DNA of 64,000 bases from Imperialibacter roseus (GTDB lineage Bacteria; Bacteroidota; Bacteroidia; Cytophagales; Cyclobacteriaceae). The stretch lies in assembly GCF_032999765.1 (NCBI RefSeq), contig NZ_CP136051.1, positions 2,518,417 to 2,582,416 of the forward strand, read 5' to 3'. Each line of letters opens with the position of its first letter. The stretch's first letter is position 1. Shown here piece after piece: positions 45,726 through 54,830 of the stretch. Under the pieces are notes generated by a model. That model was not told where the DNA came from, ran no database searches, and saw only the letters and a list, made by a program, of their open reading frames with translations. The position numbers and the translations under genes were made by a program.

Positions 45726-46014
45726 CAGGGAAGAAGTAAAAATTCAACATCACAATTCGTAAGGGTTCAATTCTCAAATATGGCTGCATTTTATCACATG
45801 CAGGTCAGAGAATAGCATATTTTTCCGATCCAAACCAAACACAAGTTAATGTTTATGAAAAGCATATGGTAGTGCTCACCGGGTTTTTTAAGCAAGGATA
45901 CTACAATAGCGGCTCGGGCTCACATTTCGAAGTTGCCGTCAAGTGGCCAAGACTTTCATTTATTTAGCTTTATGTCCGGTTTTCAATACTTTAGCGACCG
46001 AAATAGCGATTACT

Positions 46015-47523
46015 ATGAAATTTTCCCATCAACTGTTGCTCTTGCTTGTTGTGTGCGCTGGCGTGGCAGTTACCTCCTGCAAAAAAAAGAAGACGGAAGT
46101 TGCCTGGGTGCAGGACTTCTCTATCATTGGTTCTCAGTCGTCGCCAAGGGCCGCTGACCTTAATCTGGATGGTGTGTTGGATATTGTGATGGGTGCCGGG
46201 AAGAACGAATACCAAAAGTCAGAATTTGGCGTGATGGCGCTGGACGGAAAAACAGGTGAGTTGCTTTGGAGACAAGAAACCACTGACCAGGTGTTTGGTT
46301 CGGCGACACTCTACGATGTGAACGGTGACCAGGTGCCTGATGTGTTTATTGGTGGGAGGTCGCCCCATTTAAGGGCGCTGGACGGAAAAACAGGTGAGGT
46401 TATCTGGGCCTATAATCATGAGTTGTACCACCAGGATTCCATCCTTCAGTATGCCCGTTTCAATTTTTACAATAGTGTGCTGGTGCCTGACCAAAATGGG
46501 GACGGGCTCAAGGACTTGCTGATTGTGAATGGCGGAAATTCCAAGGTTGAGCCATTTTCCACCAGCAACCGATTTCCTGGCGTACTAATGCTGATGGATA
46601 CCAAAACCGGTGAGATTTTGGCAGCGGATACGATGCCTGATGGTAAAGAGTCGTACATGTCGCCTATAGCTTTTCAGCAGCCCGGTAGCAACGACGTTAT
46701 TATACTATTCGGCACAGGAGGGGAGACGATCTCAGGCAGCCTGTACGCAACTACCCTGGCTGATTTAAAGGGCCGTCAGCTGGCAAAAGCCAACGTGCTG
46801 GCTACAGAAATTGACCACGGTTTCATTGCACCACCTTCTGTGGCTGACATTACTGGTGATGGCTTTTATGACGTCGTAGCTATTTCACATGCTAGTAGCA
46901 TTTTTGCCATCGACGGGAAAACTGAAAAGCCTATTTGGACAAAAAAGATTGAAGACTCAGAGTCGAGCAATAGCTTTGCTGTGGGCTATTTCACTGATGA
47001 CAGCGTGCCTGACTTTTTCACCTTTGTGAGCAGAGGTGCCTGGCCGGAAAACACAGGATCGGTGCAAGTAATGCTTGACGGACAAACAGGAGAGATCGCC
47101 TACCTGGCCGAAATGGGGTGCACTGGTTTCTCTTCGCCCGTTGTTTACGACCTAAACGATGATGGAATAGATGAGGCGATCATCAGCATCAACGAATTTG
47201 ACTGTGCAGAGGGCTTTGTGAACAAGAAATCGAGCGAGATACTTACAAAACTGGTTGCCATTAATTTTACAGACAAATCAGTCATTCCCATCGACCAACT
47301 CAATGGATTCAAAAACATTTTCTCAACTCCCCATATCGGAGACATGGACAGTGATGGCTACCTCGATATTGTTCATTGTCAGTACTTCAATCCCACCTCT
47401 GATCTGATGGTGTTTCTTGGTATGAAGATCAAGCGCATATCAACGGGTATCGAAATGGACAACCCTGTGAGATGGGGAGCTTATATGGGCTCCAACGGCG
47501 ATGGGGTATTCGAAGGAAAGTGA
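46015..47523 (+). CDS. PQQ/FG-GAP beta-propeller lipoprotein
   Basis: A 502-residue lipoprotein with lipobox V-T-S-C followed by four lysines. Repeats of D-G-K-T-G-E-L-L-W / V-I-W type (PQQ-like blades) alternate with calcium loops such as DVNGDQVPDVF and DSDGYLDIV, giving a propeller over residues about 40-490. No catalytic residues are recognised; it may bind a ligand or act as scaffold. ATG 46015 gives the signal peptide; frames opening at 45933 and 45943 do not. The divergent gap 45726-46014 holds no gene. Confidence 0.82.
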   Translation: MKFSHQLLLLLVVCAGVAVTSCKKKKTEVAWVQDFSIIGSQSSPRAADLNLDGVLDIVMGAGKNEYQKSEFGVMALDGKTGELLWRQETTDQVFGSATLYDVNGDQVPDVFIGGRSPHLRALDGKTGEVIWAYNHELYHQDSILQYARFNFYNSVLVPDQNGDGLKDLLIVNGGNSKVEPFSTSNRFPGVLMLMDTKTGEILAADTMPDGKESYMSPIAFQQPGSNDVIILFGTGGETISGSLYATTLADLKGRQLAKANVLATEIDHGFIAPPSVADITGDGFYDVVAISHASSIFAIDGKTEKPIWTKKIEDSESSNSFAVGYFTDDSVPDFFTFVSRGAWPENTGSVQVMLDGQTGEIAYLAEMGCTGFSSPVVYDLNDDGIDEAIISINEFDCAEGFVNKKSSEILTKLVAINFTDKSVIPIDQLNGFKNIFSTPHIGDMDSDGYLDIVHCQYFNPTSDLMVFLGMKIKRISTGIEMDNPVRWGAYMGSNGDGVFEGK

Positions 47524-47621
47524 GCAGTGCTCGTAGCCGGATTCGGATATGATATTTGCCACAACTTCGCTTTGGATCATTTAAATCTCTAGCTTTGCAG
47601 CCGAATTAACAGAGGGCAGCA

Positions 47622-48071
47622 ATGAAGCGCATCAATGAATACAGGAAACTGTTTAATGCTGAGGCAGATACAGACCTTAAACAACTAAAAACCACTTACA
47701 GGAACCTGGTGAAAGAGTGGCATCCTGATAAGTTTCAGCAGGATGATGAAAAAGCTGCCGAAGCAAAGCAGAAGAGTTTACAAATCATCGACGCATATCA
47801 TTTTTTGGTGAGCATAGCGCCCGAAACCAAAGAAGCCAATTTGGCTGAATACACGACTACCACAACCGAATCTGGTATTGTCGATTTCAAGCTCAAGGGA
47901 TTGGTACTTGAAGTAACCTTTCTGGATGGTACCACCTATGAGTATTTTGGTGTGACAAAGCACGTGTATCAGGGCCTGATCAATTCAGACAAGCCCTACA
48001 GGTTTGGCAAGCGAAATATCTTCAACTCGTTTCTTTACAGAAAGTCAAAAAGGGACTTGGAGCCGGCGTAA
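47622..48071 (+). CDS. J-domain protein with KTSC domain
   Basis: A 149-residue cytoplasmic protein. Residues about 5-65 are a J-domain with the HPD tripeptide (EWHPDKF), which stimulates Hsp70 ATPase. Residues about 85-145 match the KTSC domain (DGTTYEYFGVTKHVYQGL, then FNSFLYRK), found fused to J-domains and to lysyl-tRNA synthetase in Bacteroidota. The KTSC domain's role is unknown. It stands alone. Confidence 0.85.
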   Translation: MKRINEYRKLFNAEADTDLKQLKTTYRNLVKEWHPDKFQQDDEKAAEAKQKSLQIIDAYHFLVSIAPETKEANLAEYTTTTTESGIVDFKLKGLVLEVTFLDGTTYEYFGVTKHVYQGLINSDKPYRFGKRNIFNSFLYRKSKRDLEPA

Positions 48072-48337
48072 ATTTCTCTGCTCTTGAAGTTCCGGTGCGG
48101 GTTGGTAAGGTGGGCTATTGAGGTGTGTCTTTTTGAAATGGTTAATGAATCGCTCGAAATGCTTTAACCCACGCCTAATCTCTAACTACAGCGGTAATTT
48201 TTTTTCGAAAATATCTCCCAAGGATCGCATAAGTATTGTTATAGAAAATATCCATATAATTCAATATTTGTCAGGCTGGTATTTGATCGTTAATTTATTG
48301 AGCGAAATCAATCAATTACCCCATTATCTACACAGTT

Positions 48338-49312
48338 ATGAGAAAACTAATCACCGCCTTATTAACCGTTGTTTTATTCATTTGGAGTTGCGAGCCAAAT
48401 GAGAATGTGCCACAAACCGTTGAGTTTAACCCTACGCTAAAGGACAAGCTAACAAGGGTGGATCCATCATCGGTTGAAAACAGAAACGGCAGAACCGCTG
48501 GCATTGAACAATGGATTGCCAGTGTCAATGAAACGATTGCCTCTCAGGGCTTAGCCATACAAAAAATGGAATTTCTTGGGGCTGAGCAGGCTGGAAACAC
48601 TGTTTTTTTTGCCAACACTGGTAATAAACAACTGTCGTCTGACTTCGTGCCGAACGACCCACGCAATGGCACAGGGATTGATGTTCCTTATGTTATCGAC
48701 GGCACAGAATTAGGCACATCTTCCGGGATGTCTGAATTTGAAACCTATAGTGCAACGGTGGCTGCTATGGAAACCTGGGGCAATGTTACGTGCTCGTCCG
48801 GGTTGGAGATTCCGAATTTGGGTGTCGCTTCCTTTGATATAGGCTACGTTCAGTACCTGCTTGGCTTTGGTGGAATTGCGGGGTATTTTCCAGGCACGGT
48901 GGTTCATGGAGGTATCCTTCCGGGAGCATTTTTTGATGCAGTTTCGCCTGGCGGAGCGAGTTCAATTTTAGGAGTGACATTTACCTTTGTATGGCTTGAC
49001 GACCTTGACGCAGACGGAAAATCTGATGTGGCCATCAAAGAAATCTACATTAACGATGTATTCAACTGGCAGGATGCACCCGATGATGTGCTTGGCAATG
49101 GCATATATGACCTGGAAACAGTGATTCTTCATGAAGCAGGCCATGCCTTGAGCCAGGCCCATTTTGGCAAGGCATTCGCCAGTGGAAACGGAAAGCTGCA
49201 CTTTGCGCCTGCAGCTCTGATGAATGCCGGATATAGTGTTGCCCGACGAAATATATCGGGAACTGACAATGCCGGCCATTGCAGCAACTGGTCAAATTGG
49301 CCAAATAACTAG
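48338..49312 (+). CDS. Metzincin-type zinc metalloprotease lipoprotein
   Basis: A 324-residue lipoprotein with lipobox I-W-S-C at residue 18. The C-terminal domain has HEAGHALSQAH (His265, Glu266, His269, His275), the zinc site of matrixin/metzincin proteases, with Ser where the family normally has Gly. ALMNAGY near 300 could be the Met-turn. The middle domain is Gly-rich without a clear family. It is probably surface- or periplasm-exposed. A long 266-base leader precedes it and a terminator follows. Confidence 0.8.
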   Translation: MRKLITALLTVVLFIWSCEPNENVPQTVEFNPTLKDKLTRVDPSSVENRNGRTAGIEQWIASVNETIASQGLAIQKMEFLGAEQAGNTVFFANTGNKQLSSDFVPNDPRNGTGIDVPYVIDGTELGTSSGMSEFETYSATVAAMETWGNVTCSSGLEIPNLGVASFDIGYVQYLLGFGGIAGYFPGTVVHGGILPGAFFDAVSPGGASSILGVTFTFVWLDDLDADGKSDVAIKEIYINDVFNWQDAPDDVLGNGIYDLETVILHEAGHALSQAHFGKAFASGNGKLHFAPAALMNAGYSVARRNISGTDNAGHCSNWSNWPNN

Positions 49313-49335
49313 GATGTAGCCATCCAATAAGAATG

Positions 49336-49367
49336 AAGGCCTCCATCCAGGGGCCTTTATTGTTTTT
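49336..49367. terminator. Terminator after the metalloprotease gene
   Basis: AAGGCC (49336-49341) pairs with GGCCTT (49352-49357), with additional CC/GG pairing inside, followed by TATTGTTTTT. It sits between convergent genes. Confidence 0.7.
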
Positions 49368-49458
49368 CACCGGTGTCGTTGGCGCTTGCGGGATAGTGGT
49401 ATTTCGACTACGGATAACTTCCTTTGGTTCTGCGCTGGAGCGAGCCTGTTGTCAACCG

Positions 49459-49839
49459 CTAACTTGCCTCTGCAAGCTTTAGTCGCTTGTGGTAATAGAT
49501 GTAGGACAATGCCTCAACCCCAAATATCACCACCATCATCAGCATGGCAGGGTCAAAGCCGCCGACGGCAATGCCTGAGTAGGTAGCGCCTATGAGGTCG
49601 AAAGTCAGTCCGGCATATGCCCAATCTTTGACCCTTGGGAATCCAGGTATAAAAAGGGCAATTACACCAAGTGCTTTGGCCACTCCGAGAAAGGGAATAA
49701 TATATTCAGGATAGCCCAGCTGGCCTGAGACCATTTCAACAGCATCCGGCACAGAAATAATGTCGGGGATAGCGGAAAACATCATGAAGCCGCCAAACAG
49801 ACCGGTGAATACCCAATAGAGGAGGTTGATCCTTTTCAT
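49459..49839 (-). CDS. DoxX-family membrane protein
   Basis: A 126-residue polytopic protein with four hydrophobic segments, matching the DoxX family: YWVFTGLFGGFMMFSAIPD near 6-24 and PFLGVAKALGVIALF near 50-64. DoxX proteins are found with thiol- or quinone-redox partners, but no partner is adjacent here. ATG 49839 starts the membrane protein; the ten codons before it in the open frame are not hydrophobic. Confidence 0.82.
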   Translation of the reverse strand: MKRINLLYWVFTGLFGGFMMFSAIPDIISVPDAVEMVSGQLGYPEYIIPFLGVAKALGVIALFIPGFPRVKDWAYAGLTFDLIGATYSGIAVGGFDPAMLMMVVIFGVEALSYIYYHKRLKLAEAS

Positions 49840-50060
49840 AATAGTTGGTTGGTTTAAGTGATAACACAAAGATAGCGCCTGTTAGCCCAACTGTAGCTGC
49901 GTGATAACGCCATTTTTGTGGGGCGTTTGCGGCATGGAGTGCCAGGAATTGAGCTCTTGGTATTCGCTATTTACTCTTGCTTTTGCTACCGCATTCTCTT
50001 TTGCTCTAAATTTTCCTATTTTGTTGAACAGAATTCACGCCAACCTACTTCAACCAAACT

Positions 50061-50438
50061 ATGAAAACCCTTTTTGTCTATTTACTTATAGCTTCGGCCC
50101 TTGGGCTGGCTGCACTTAGCTTTTTTCAAAGCAAAAGAATTAAGAACCTCCGGGAGATTCAGAAGAACTACGAGGCTTTAACAGCGAACTTCGCTGAATT
50201 AAGCAAGAACTATAAAAGCACGCTTTTGAAATACCAGGAAATTAAAACGTCACTTGACCAGACCACTATGAGCCTTGACTCCATTAGCCAGCAGCTTGAC
50301 AGTGTAAACAGGCAGAGCACACTACTGATTGCCTCTGCACACGCCAATATCGTGGAGATCATTCAGGAGGTGGATACCCTTGAGTTGGACGATGTGGAAA
50401 CGATAAGAAGTCTCAGAACGCTTCTCAATGAAAAATAA
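50061..50438 (+). CDS. Small exported coiled-coil protein, unknown
   Basis: A 125-residue protein with an N-terminal hydrophobic segment (residues 3-21) that could be an anchor or signal peptide. The rest is a nearly continuous coiled coil with heptads (YEALTANFAELSKNY, then LDSISQQLDSVNRQS). No family was recognised. It lies directly before a second coiled-coil gene, six bases apart, so both are likely made together. Confidence 0.65.
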   Translation: MKTLFVYLLIASALGLAALSFFQSKRIKNLREIQKNYEALTANFAELSKNYKSTLLKYQEIKTSLDQTTMSLDSISQQLDSVNRQSTLLIASAHANIVEIIQEVDTLELDDVETIRSLRTLLNEK

Positions 50439-50444
50439 TTGGAT

Positions 50445-51002
50445 ATGAGATATTTAGCCATCTTGTTTTTCATGATTAGTTATAGTGTGGAAAGCTGTGG
50501 TCAGGTAAAAGTGTTTACTTCGCACGATACAAAAATGACGTTGTATCGGGGCGACACAGTGGCCATAGAGGCCGACACTGCTTCTTTACTGAGTTCCAGT
50601 GTGATATATCAGATCAATGAGCTTACCTATAAGTATGAAGCGTTACTTCAACGGTACAATACGAACATTGGCGTAAACAAACGCTTGCTTGCGCAACTCA
50701 CCACGACCAAGGAATCCCTGGAGAAGCTGCTGGACAATAACACCGAGGGCAACGTTCAAATTGGAGCGTTAAATGAAGTGGTTGCCAGGCTTACGACCCT
50801 GTCAGTCAGCCTTAACGATACCAACAAAAACCTCGAAGCAAATACAACCGACCTGGATGCAATGATTCAGGAGTTAAAAGAACAAAACAAGGAGTTGAAG
50901 CGGCAGATCAACAGGATGGGCTTAGATAAATTTAAAGACAGGTTGTTGTTTGGCACCATTGGGGCCGCCATATTAGGTGTTGTTTGGTTGGTGGCGAGCT
51001 AG
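50445..51002 (+). CDS. Exported coiled-coil protein with C-terminal membrane segment
   Basis: A 185-residue protein with a signal peptide (YLAILFFMISYSVESCGQ; a Cys at 18 makes a lipoprotein possible), a short beta region (about 25-45), a long coiled coil (about 50-155) and a hydrophobic C-terminus (FGTIGAAILGVVWLVAS). It could anchor at both ends. Its partner gene immediately upstream is also a coiled coil with an N-terminal anchor; they may form a heteromeric envelope complex. ATG 50445 is chosen over TTG 50439. Confidence 0.62.
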   Translation: MRYLAILFFMISYSVESCGQVKVFTSHDTKMTLYRGDTVAIEADTASLLSSSVIYQINELTYKYEALLQRYNTNIGVNKRLLAQLTTTKESLEKLLDNNTEGNVQIGALNEVVARLTTLSVSLNDTNKNLEANTTDLDAMIQELKEQNKELKRQINRMGLDKFKDRLLFGTIGAAILGVVWLVAS

Positions 51003-51128
51003 ATGGGGCAAATGTACCCTTAATGCCAAATTCAAGATAACTTCCCACGAAGTGGCGGTCACAATTGGCCAAAATCTGGTACTTTAGCACCAACACGTAG
51101 CATTGTTTTCGCAAACACCCTCTCCTGA

Positions 51129-52616
51129 ATGAAAAAGATCGCTTTTGTCTTCCTGTGCTGTTTAATGGGTGCCGCCTTCGGCAAAGCCCAAAGCACAAAC
51201 CAATATTTCCTTTTCATAGGCACCTATGCCACTGAGGCCGGCCCCAACGGTATCCATACTTATCAGTTCGATAGTGAAACAGGCACTTTGAGGAAGGTGC
51301 AGCCGGTTACCGAGCTGGGAAATGCTTCCTTTCTAGCCGTGAGCGACGACCAAACCAATCTGTATGCGGTAAGTGGCTCCAAGGTCAATGCCTACGATTT
51401 GAATCCCGGCACGGGTCAGCTATCATTCCTCAATAGCGTTCCTTCCTCCGGATCTTGTTACGTCTCAGTTGCTCCTGGCGGCAACGCTGTTTTTGTAGGC
51501 AACTATGGGGGCGGCAGTACGGAAGCTGTTCGTACCCATGCCGACGGATCGTTTGATGAGGGGAGCGTGCAGCTGGTTCAGCACCAGGGTAGCAGCGTGA
51601 ACAAAGAAAGACAGGAAGCACCCCATGTGCATGCGACGGTGCTTTCGCCTGACGGCCGCTTCCTGATGGTGCCTGACCTGGGAACAGACAGGGTGTACCA
51701 GTACCAGCTGAGTACCACATCAGGCGAAATACTGACACCAGCTTCGAAGCCATGGTTGTCGGTAGCCAAAGGTGGTGGGCCGAGGCACCTGGTTTTTCAT
51801 CCCAATGGAAAATATGCCTACCTGATATTGGAATTGCATGGTGCGGTAATGGCCCTCGACTATGCTGAAGGTGTGCTGAAGGCAAGGCAAACCATCAGCA
51901 TGGTAGACAAAGGCTTTAATGGTCGTTTGTCGGGGGCTGACATTCATGTGTCGCCCGATGGGAAGTTCCTGTATGCTTCGAACCGGGGCGACGCCAACGA
52001 AATAGCCATTTACTCCATTGATCAGAAGGGAAAACTCACAAGGATAGGCCGCCAACCCGTTATGGGAAAAACGCCAAGAAATTTCGCCATCGACCCGACC
52101 GGCAGGTTTCTGCTCGTAGCCAACCAGGATACGAATGAGGTGATCGTGTTCCGGCGAGATGAAAACACGGGCCTTTTGACACCCACAGGCCAAAGCGTTG
52201 CTGTAGAAAAGCCCGTTTGTCTCAAGTTTGCTCCGGTGCAACAAGCACCCGAAGAAAAGCTGGTGGCTATGGCTGTCGAGCGTTTCCGCCAAGCCATGAC
52301 CGATCCTGACAGCGACGTGCTGGCTTCCCTCGCCAGCGACGACCTGGAGTATGTACACTCAAGCGGTACCGTCAGAGACAAGCAGGGCTTCATTGACGAA
52401 TTCATGAAGCGCTGGACCAACTTCAGTAAAGTAGACATACTGAATCAGACGATCAAAATATCCGGCGACAATGCCATTGTGAGGCACAGATTGGTGGCCG
52501 ATGCCAACAACCCTGGCTATCCTTCAAAGGTCGATATCATCATTTTGATGGTATGGAGAAAGGAGGGCGGTCAGTGGAAAATGCTGGCCAGGCAGGCCGC
52601 CAAAATACCTGAATAG
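51129..52616 (+). CDS. Lactonase-family propeller fused to a DUF4440 domain
   Basis: A 495-residue exported protein (signal peptide ending near FGKAQ). Residues about 25-370 form a seven-bladed propeller of the 3-carboxymuconate/6-phosphogluconolactonase type (GTYATEAGPNGIHTYQFD, HATVLSPDGRFL, HVSPDGKFLYASNRG). Residues about 380-495 are a SnoaL-like DUF4440/NTF2 fold (SDVLASLASDDLEYVHS ... ILMVWRKEGGQWKML). The two halves are normally separate proteins. A lactone hydrolase in the periplasm linked to sugar dehydrogenases is consistent with the neighbours. Confidence 0.88.
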   Translation: MKKIAFVFLCCLMGAAFGKAQSTNQYFLFIGTYATEAGPNGIHTYQFDSETGTLRKVQPVTELGNASFLAVSDDQTNLYAVSGSKVNAYDLNPGTGQLSFLNSVPSSGSCYVSVAPGGNAVFVGNYGGGSTEAVRTHADGSFDEGSVQLVQHQGSSVNKERQEAPHVHATVLSPDGRFLMVPDLGTDRVYQYQLSTTSGEILTPASKPWLSVAKGGGPRHLVFHPNGKYAYLILELHGAVMALDYAEGVLKARQTISMVDKGFNGRLSGADIHVSPDGKFLYASNRGDANEIAIYSIDQKGKLTRIGRQPVMGKTPRNFAIDPTGRFLLVANQDTNEVIVFRRDENTGLLTPTGQSVAVEKPVCLKFAPVQQAPEEKLVAMAVERFRQAMTDPDSDVLASLASDDLEYVHSSGTVRDKQGFIDEFMKRWTNFSKVDILNQTIKISGDNAIVRHRLVADANNPGYPSKVDIIILMVWRKEGGQWKMLARQAAKIPE

Positions 52617-52737
52617 CAGTTCGACGACATTGAAGGGAGTCTTAATATTGAAACCCTCCAAGGGTTATCTTTGAATCGTTCTCCATTTCTGGGGATTGTC
52701 GGGTAAAAAAAAACGGTAAATAGTTCATGCAAGCCGG

Positions 52738-52810
52738 TAATAAAAAAACAAAAGGTCCAATCCTATCCCGGCCGGGCGGGACGCATTGAACCAGTTTTGT
52801 TTTTTTATTA
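52738..52810. terminator. Long bidirectional terminator hairpin
   Basis: TAAT, seven A, CAAAA at 52738-52753 pairs exactly with its complement at 52795-52810; the stem continues through GGTCCAAT (52754-52761) and ATTGAACC (52785-52792) with one mismatch and a two-base bulge, and has a TCCCG/CGGGA tip. In RNA from either strand it gives a stem ending in a T-run, fitting convergent genes on both sides. Confidence 0.8.
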
Positions 52811-52876
52811 TTAGTCGCCCAAGTATTCACCTCCATGTACCAATCTACTTGACCCTTCGCTTTAGCTAGCCTCCCG

Positions 52877-54579
52877 TCAGTAGGCCCTTACAATCTTCCA
52901 GATCCTTCCGTCGACCTTGGTTATGACATACATCTCTTTTTCGACTCGGTCATAGCCAATACGCAAATGCTGACGCTTGATGCCTGTCAGCTCCTGCATG
53001 GTCGTTTCCTTTCCGTTTTCGGCAACGGAGAGTTGGTAAACCGTTGAATCGCTGAGCTGGGGGTTAATATTAACAAAGAACAGCTTGCCGCTTACAATGT
53101 CTCCAAACACATACTTGTCTTTAAGCGCCGCTAAGTTTCCCTCGTACACATAGCCGCCGCTGATGGCATTGCCCGTTTCATGGTCGTATTGGGCGAACGG
53201 GCCTTTGTAGAGCGCCTTGTCTGTGGTGCTGAGCTCGTAGACTGCTTTGAGGTTCTTGATTGTATTGATGCCGTAGTTGCCTTCCCGCACCGGCCAGCCA
53301 TAGTCGCCGCCGGCTACTACAATATTCAACTCTTCAATATTGGCTTCCCCGATGTCGGTGACGAACATTCTGTGGTCATTGGCTTCATCCCAGGCCATTC
53401 GGTGGGGGTTTCGGAATCCGTAGGCATATATTTCCCTGACCACGCCATCACCAGTATCCTGTGAGAAAGGGTTGCCTGCTGGTATCCCGTATTTACCGTT
53501 TTTACTGTTGCTGCCAGCGGGATCAATCCTCATGATGCTCCCCAGGAACGATTGAGGGTGATGCCCAGCTCGGGGTGGTGGATGTTATTGGAGCCACCGT
53601 CGCCATAGCCAAAATAGAGCATACCATAGTCGGGGTGGTTTTTTTCCAACCCCGGAATGAAGCCGATGTCCTGCATGCCATGGGCAAAGGTAGGGGCATG
53701 CACCCGCAGTAATTCTCTGTAGATTCCTGAGAAAACTGTGTCCATCGGATTGTTGGCCTTCCACTCACCAACAATCCACTGCGCCACCGACCGGAGTGTG
53801 TCGGAAACGACGTAGTCGGCGGGCTGGCCCTTATAAGCTTCGGCATGGCTAATATAGAGCAGACCGTTGTTTCGAAAATGCGGGTGAAAATCGAAGCTGC
53901 CAAGGCCGGTGGCGATACCGGGGCCACTTTGGAAGTCGGGAAGCTCGTTTCTGAGATCCATAAATACGGTCGCCTTTCTATCTTTGATGCGATAGATCAC
54001 GCCGTGCTGGTCGCTGGCAAACATAGCACCATCGCCAATGGGAGAGGAGCGCAGCGTGACCACGCCGAGGTCGGAAGATTCACCCAAAGCTGGTAGCTGA
54101 ACGACCTCTTCCAGTTCTATGCTGATATCTGACGGTTGAGGTGCACTTACCAGCTGCCCTGACAGTCCCGCTTCTTTGCTTTGTTGCGTCACATCCAAAG
54201 GGGGAATATCGAACAGCTCAGTCTGCTGCTTGAGGTAGGCCACAATAGCGCTGATATCGTCTTCGGGCAACCATTCAAAAGGCGGCATTACCAGCTTGTA
54301 CTTTTGCTTTAACAGTGAAAATCTAATATCCTGTGAGTCAATGTATTTTGATGGGTTCTTAATGAAGTCAATAAGCTGTGGCTCTGCCACCACCGAAGTC
54401 ACACCTCCAAGCGGCGGGCCTATGCCGTCATCCTGTAGTCCGTGGCACGACATGCAGTGTTTGGTAAACAAGTCCTTGCCTTTGCTCAGGGTGCCCTCAT
54501 CAGGTTGTGAGTTACAGCTAATAATGGCGAGGGCGAAACCAATGGGGAGTGCCAGGGTAAGCAGCAGACGTTTAGACAT
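52877..54579 (-). pseudogene. Cytochrome c / PQQ sugar-dehydrogenase lipoprotein gene, split by a frameshift
   Basis: Two overlapping frames encode one protein. The first (54579-53530) has a lipobox I-I-S-C, a cytochrome c with CMSCH (near residue 45) and the first blades of a sorbosone/glucose dehydrogenase propeller; it breaks off after GITLNRS with a spurious WGAS. The second (53533-52877, 218 residues) resumes at MRIDPAGSNSKNGKYG and holds the catalytic-face segments IYAYGFRNPHRMAWD and GGDYGWPVREGNYG. The reading frame is restored by one added base around 53545-53550 (giving N-R-S-L-G-S-I-M-R-I-D). Either a real mutation or a sequencing error; the product would be about 567 residues. Confidence 0.85.
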
Positions 54580-54830
54580 AGAGTGAAGATAGCAATCGTC
54601 TTCCAAATATATTGTCAAGTGCTCAACTCGCCTTGCAAAATGTTACATAAGGCCCTGGTAAGCTGGCTGCCATTGAAACCACATTTTTTTAGACTATTTC
54701 ACTGAATAGTGAATAAAACAATTGATAATGACATGATTGTTAGGTTGTTACCATCAAAATACCGATAAATAGGGATTGCAAGGGTGTGAAAATTTACTGA
54801 AATTCATCCTCTTATCAACCACCTACTGCA

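Noticed and set aside
51720-52358. 212-codon minus-strand open frame
   Set aside because: It is antisense to the lactonase propeller, which has clear family motifs.
52877-53533. A separate 218-residue gene starting at ATG 53533
   Set aside because: The product begins in the middle of a dehydrogenase propeller and continues exactly where the upstream frame fails, so it is the second half of a broken gene.
53523-53560. Programmed ribosomal frameshifting
   Set aside because: No canonical slippery heptamer or downstream pseudoknot was seen; a simple one-base loss next to short C and G runs is enough.
54680-54730. Inverted repeat TTCACT/AGTGAA upstream of the 54831 gene
   Set aside because: Only six-base arms in AT-rich DNA; too weak to call an operator.
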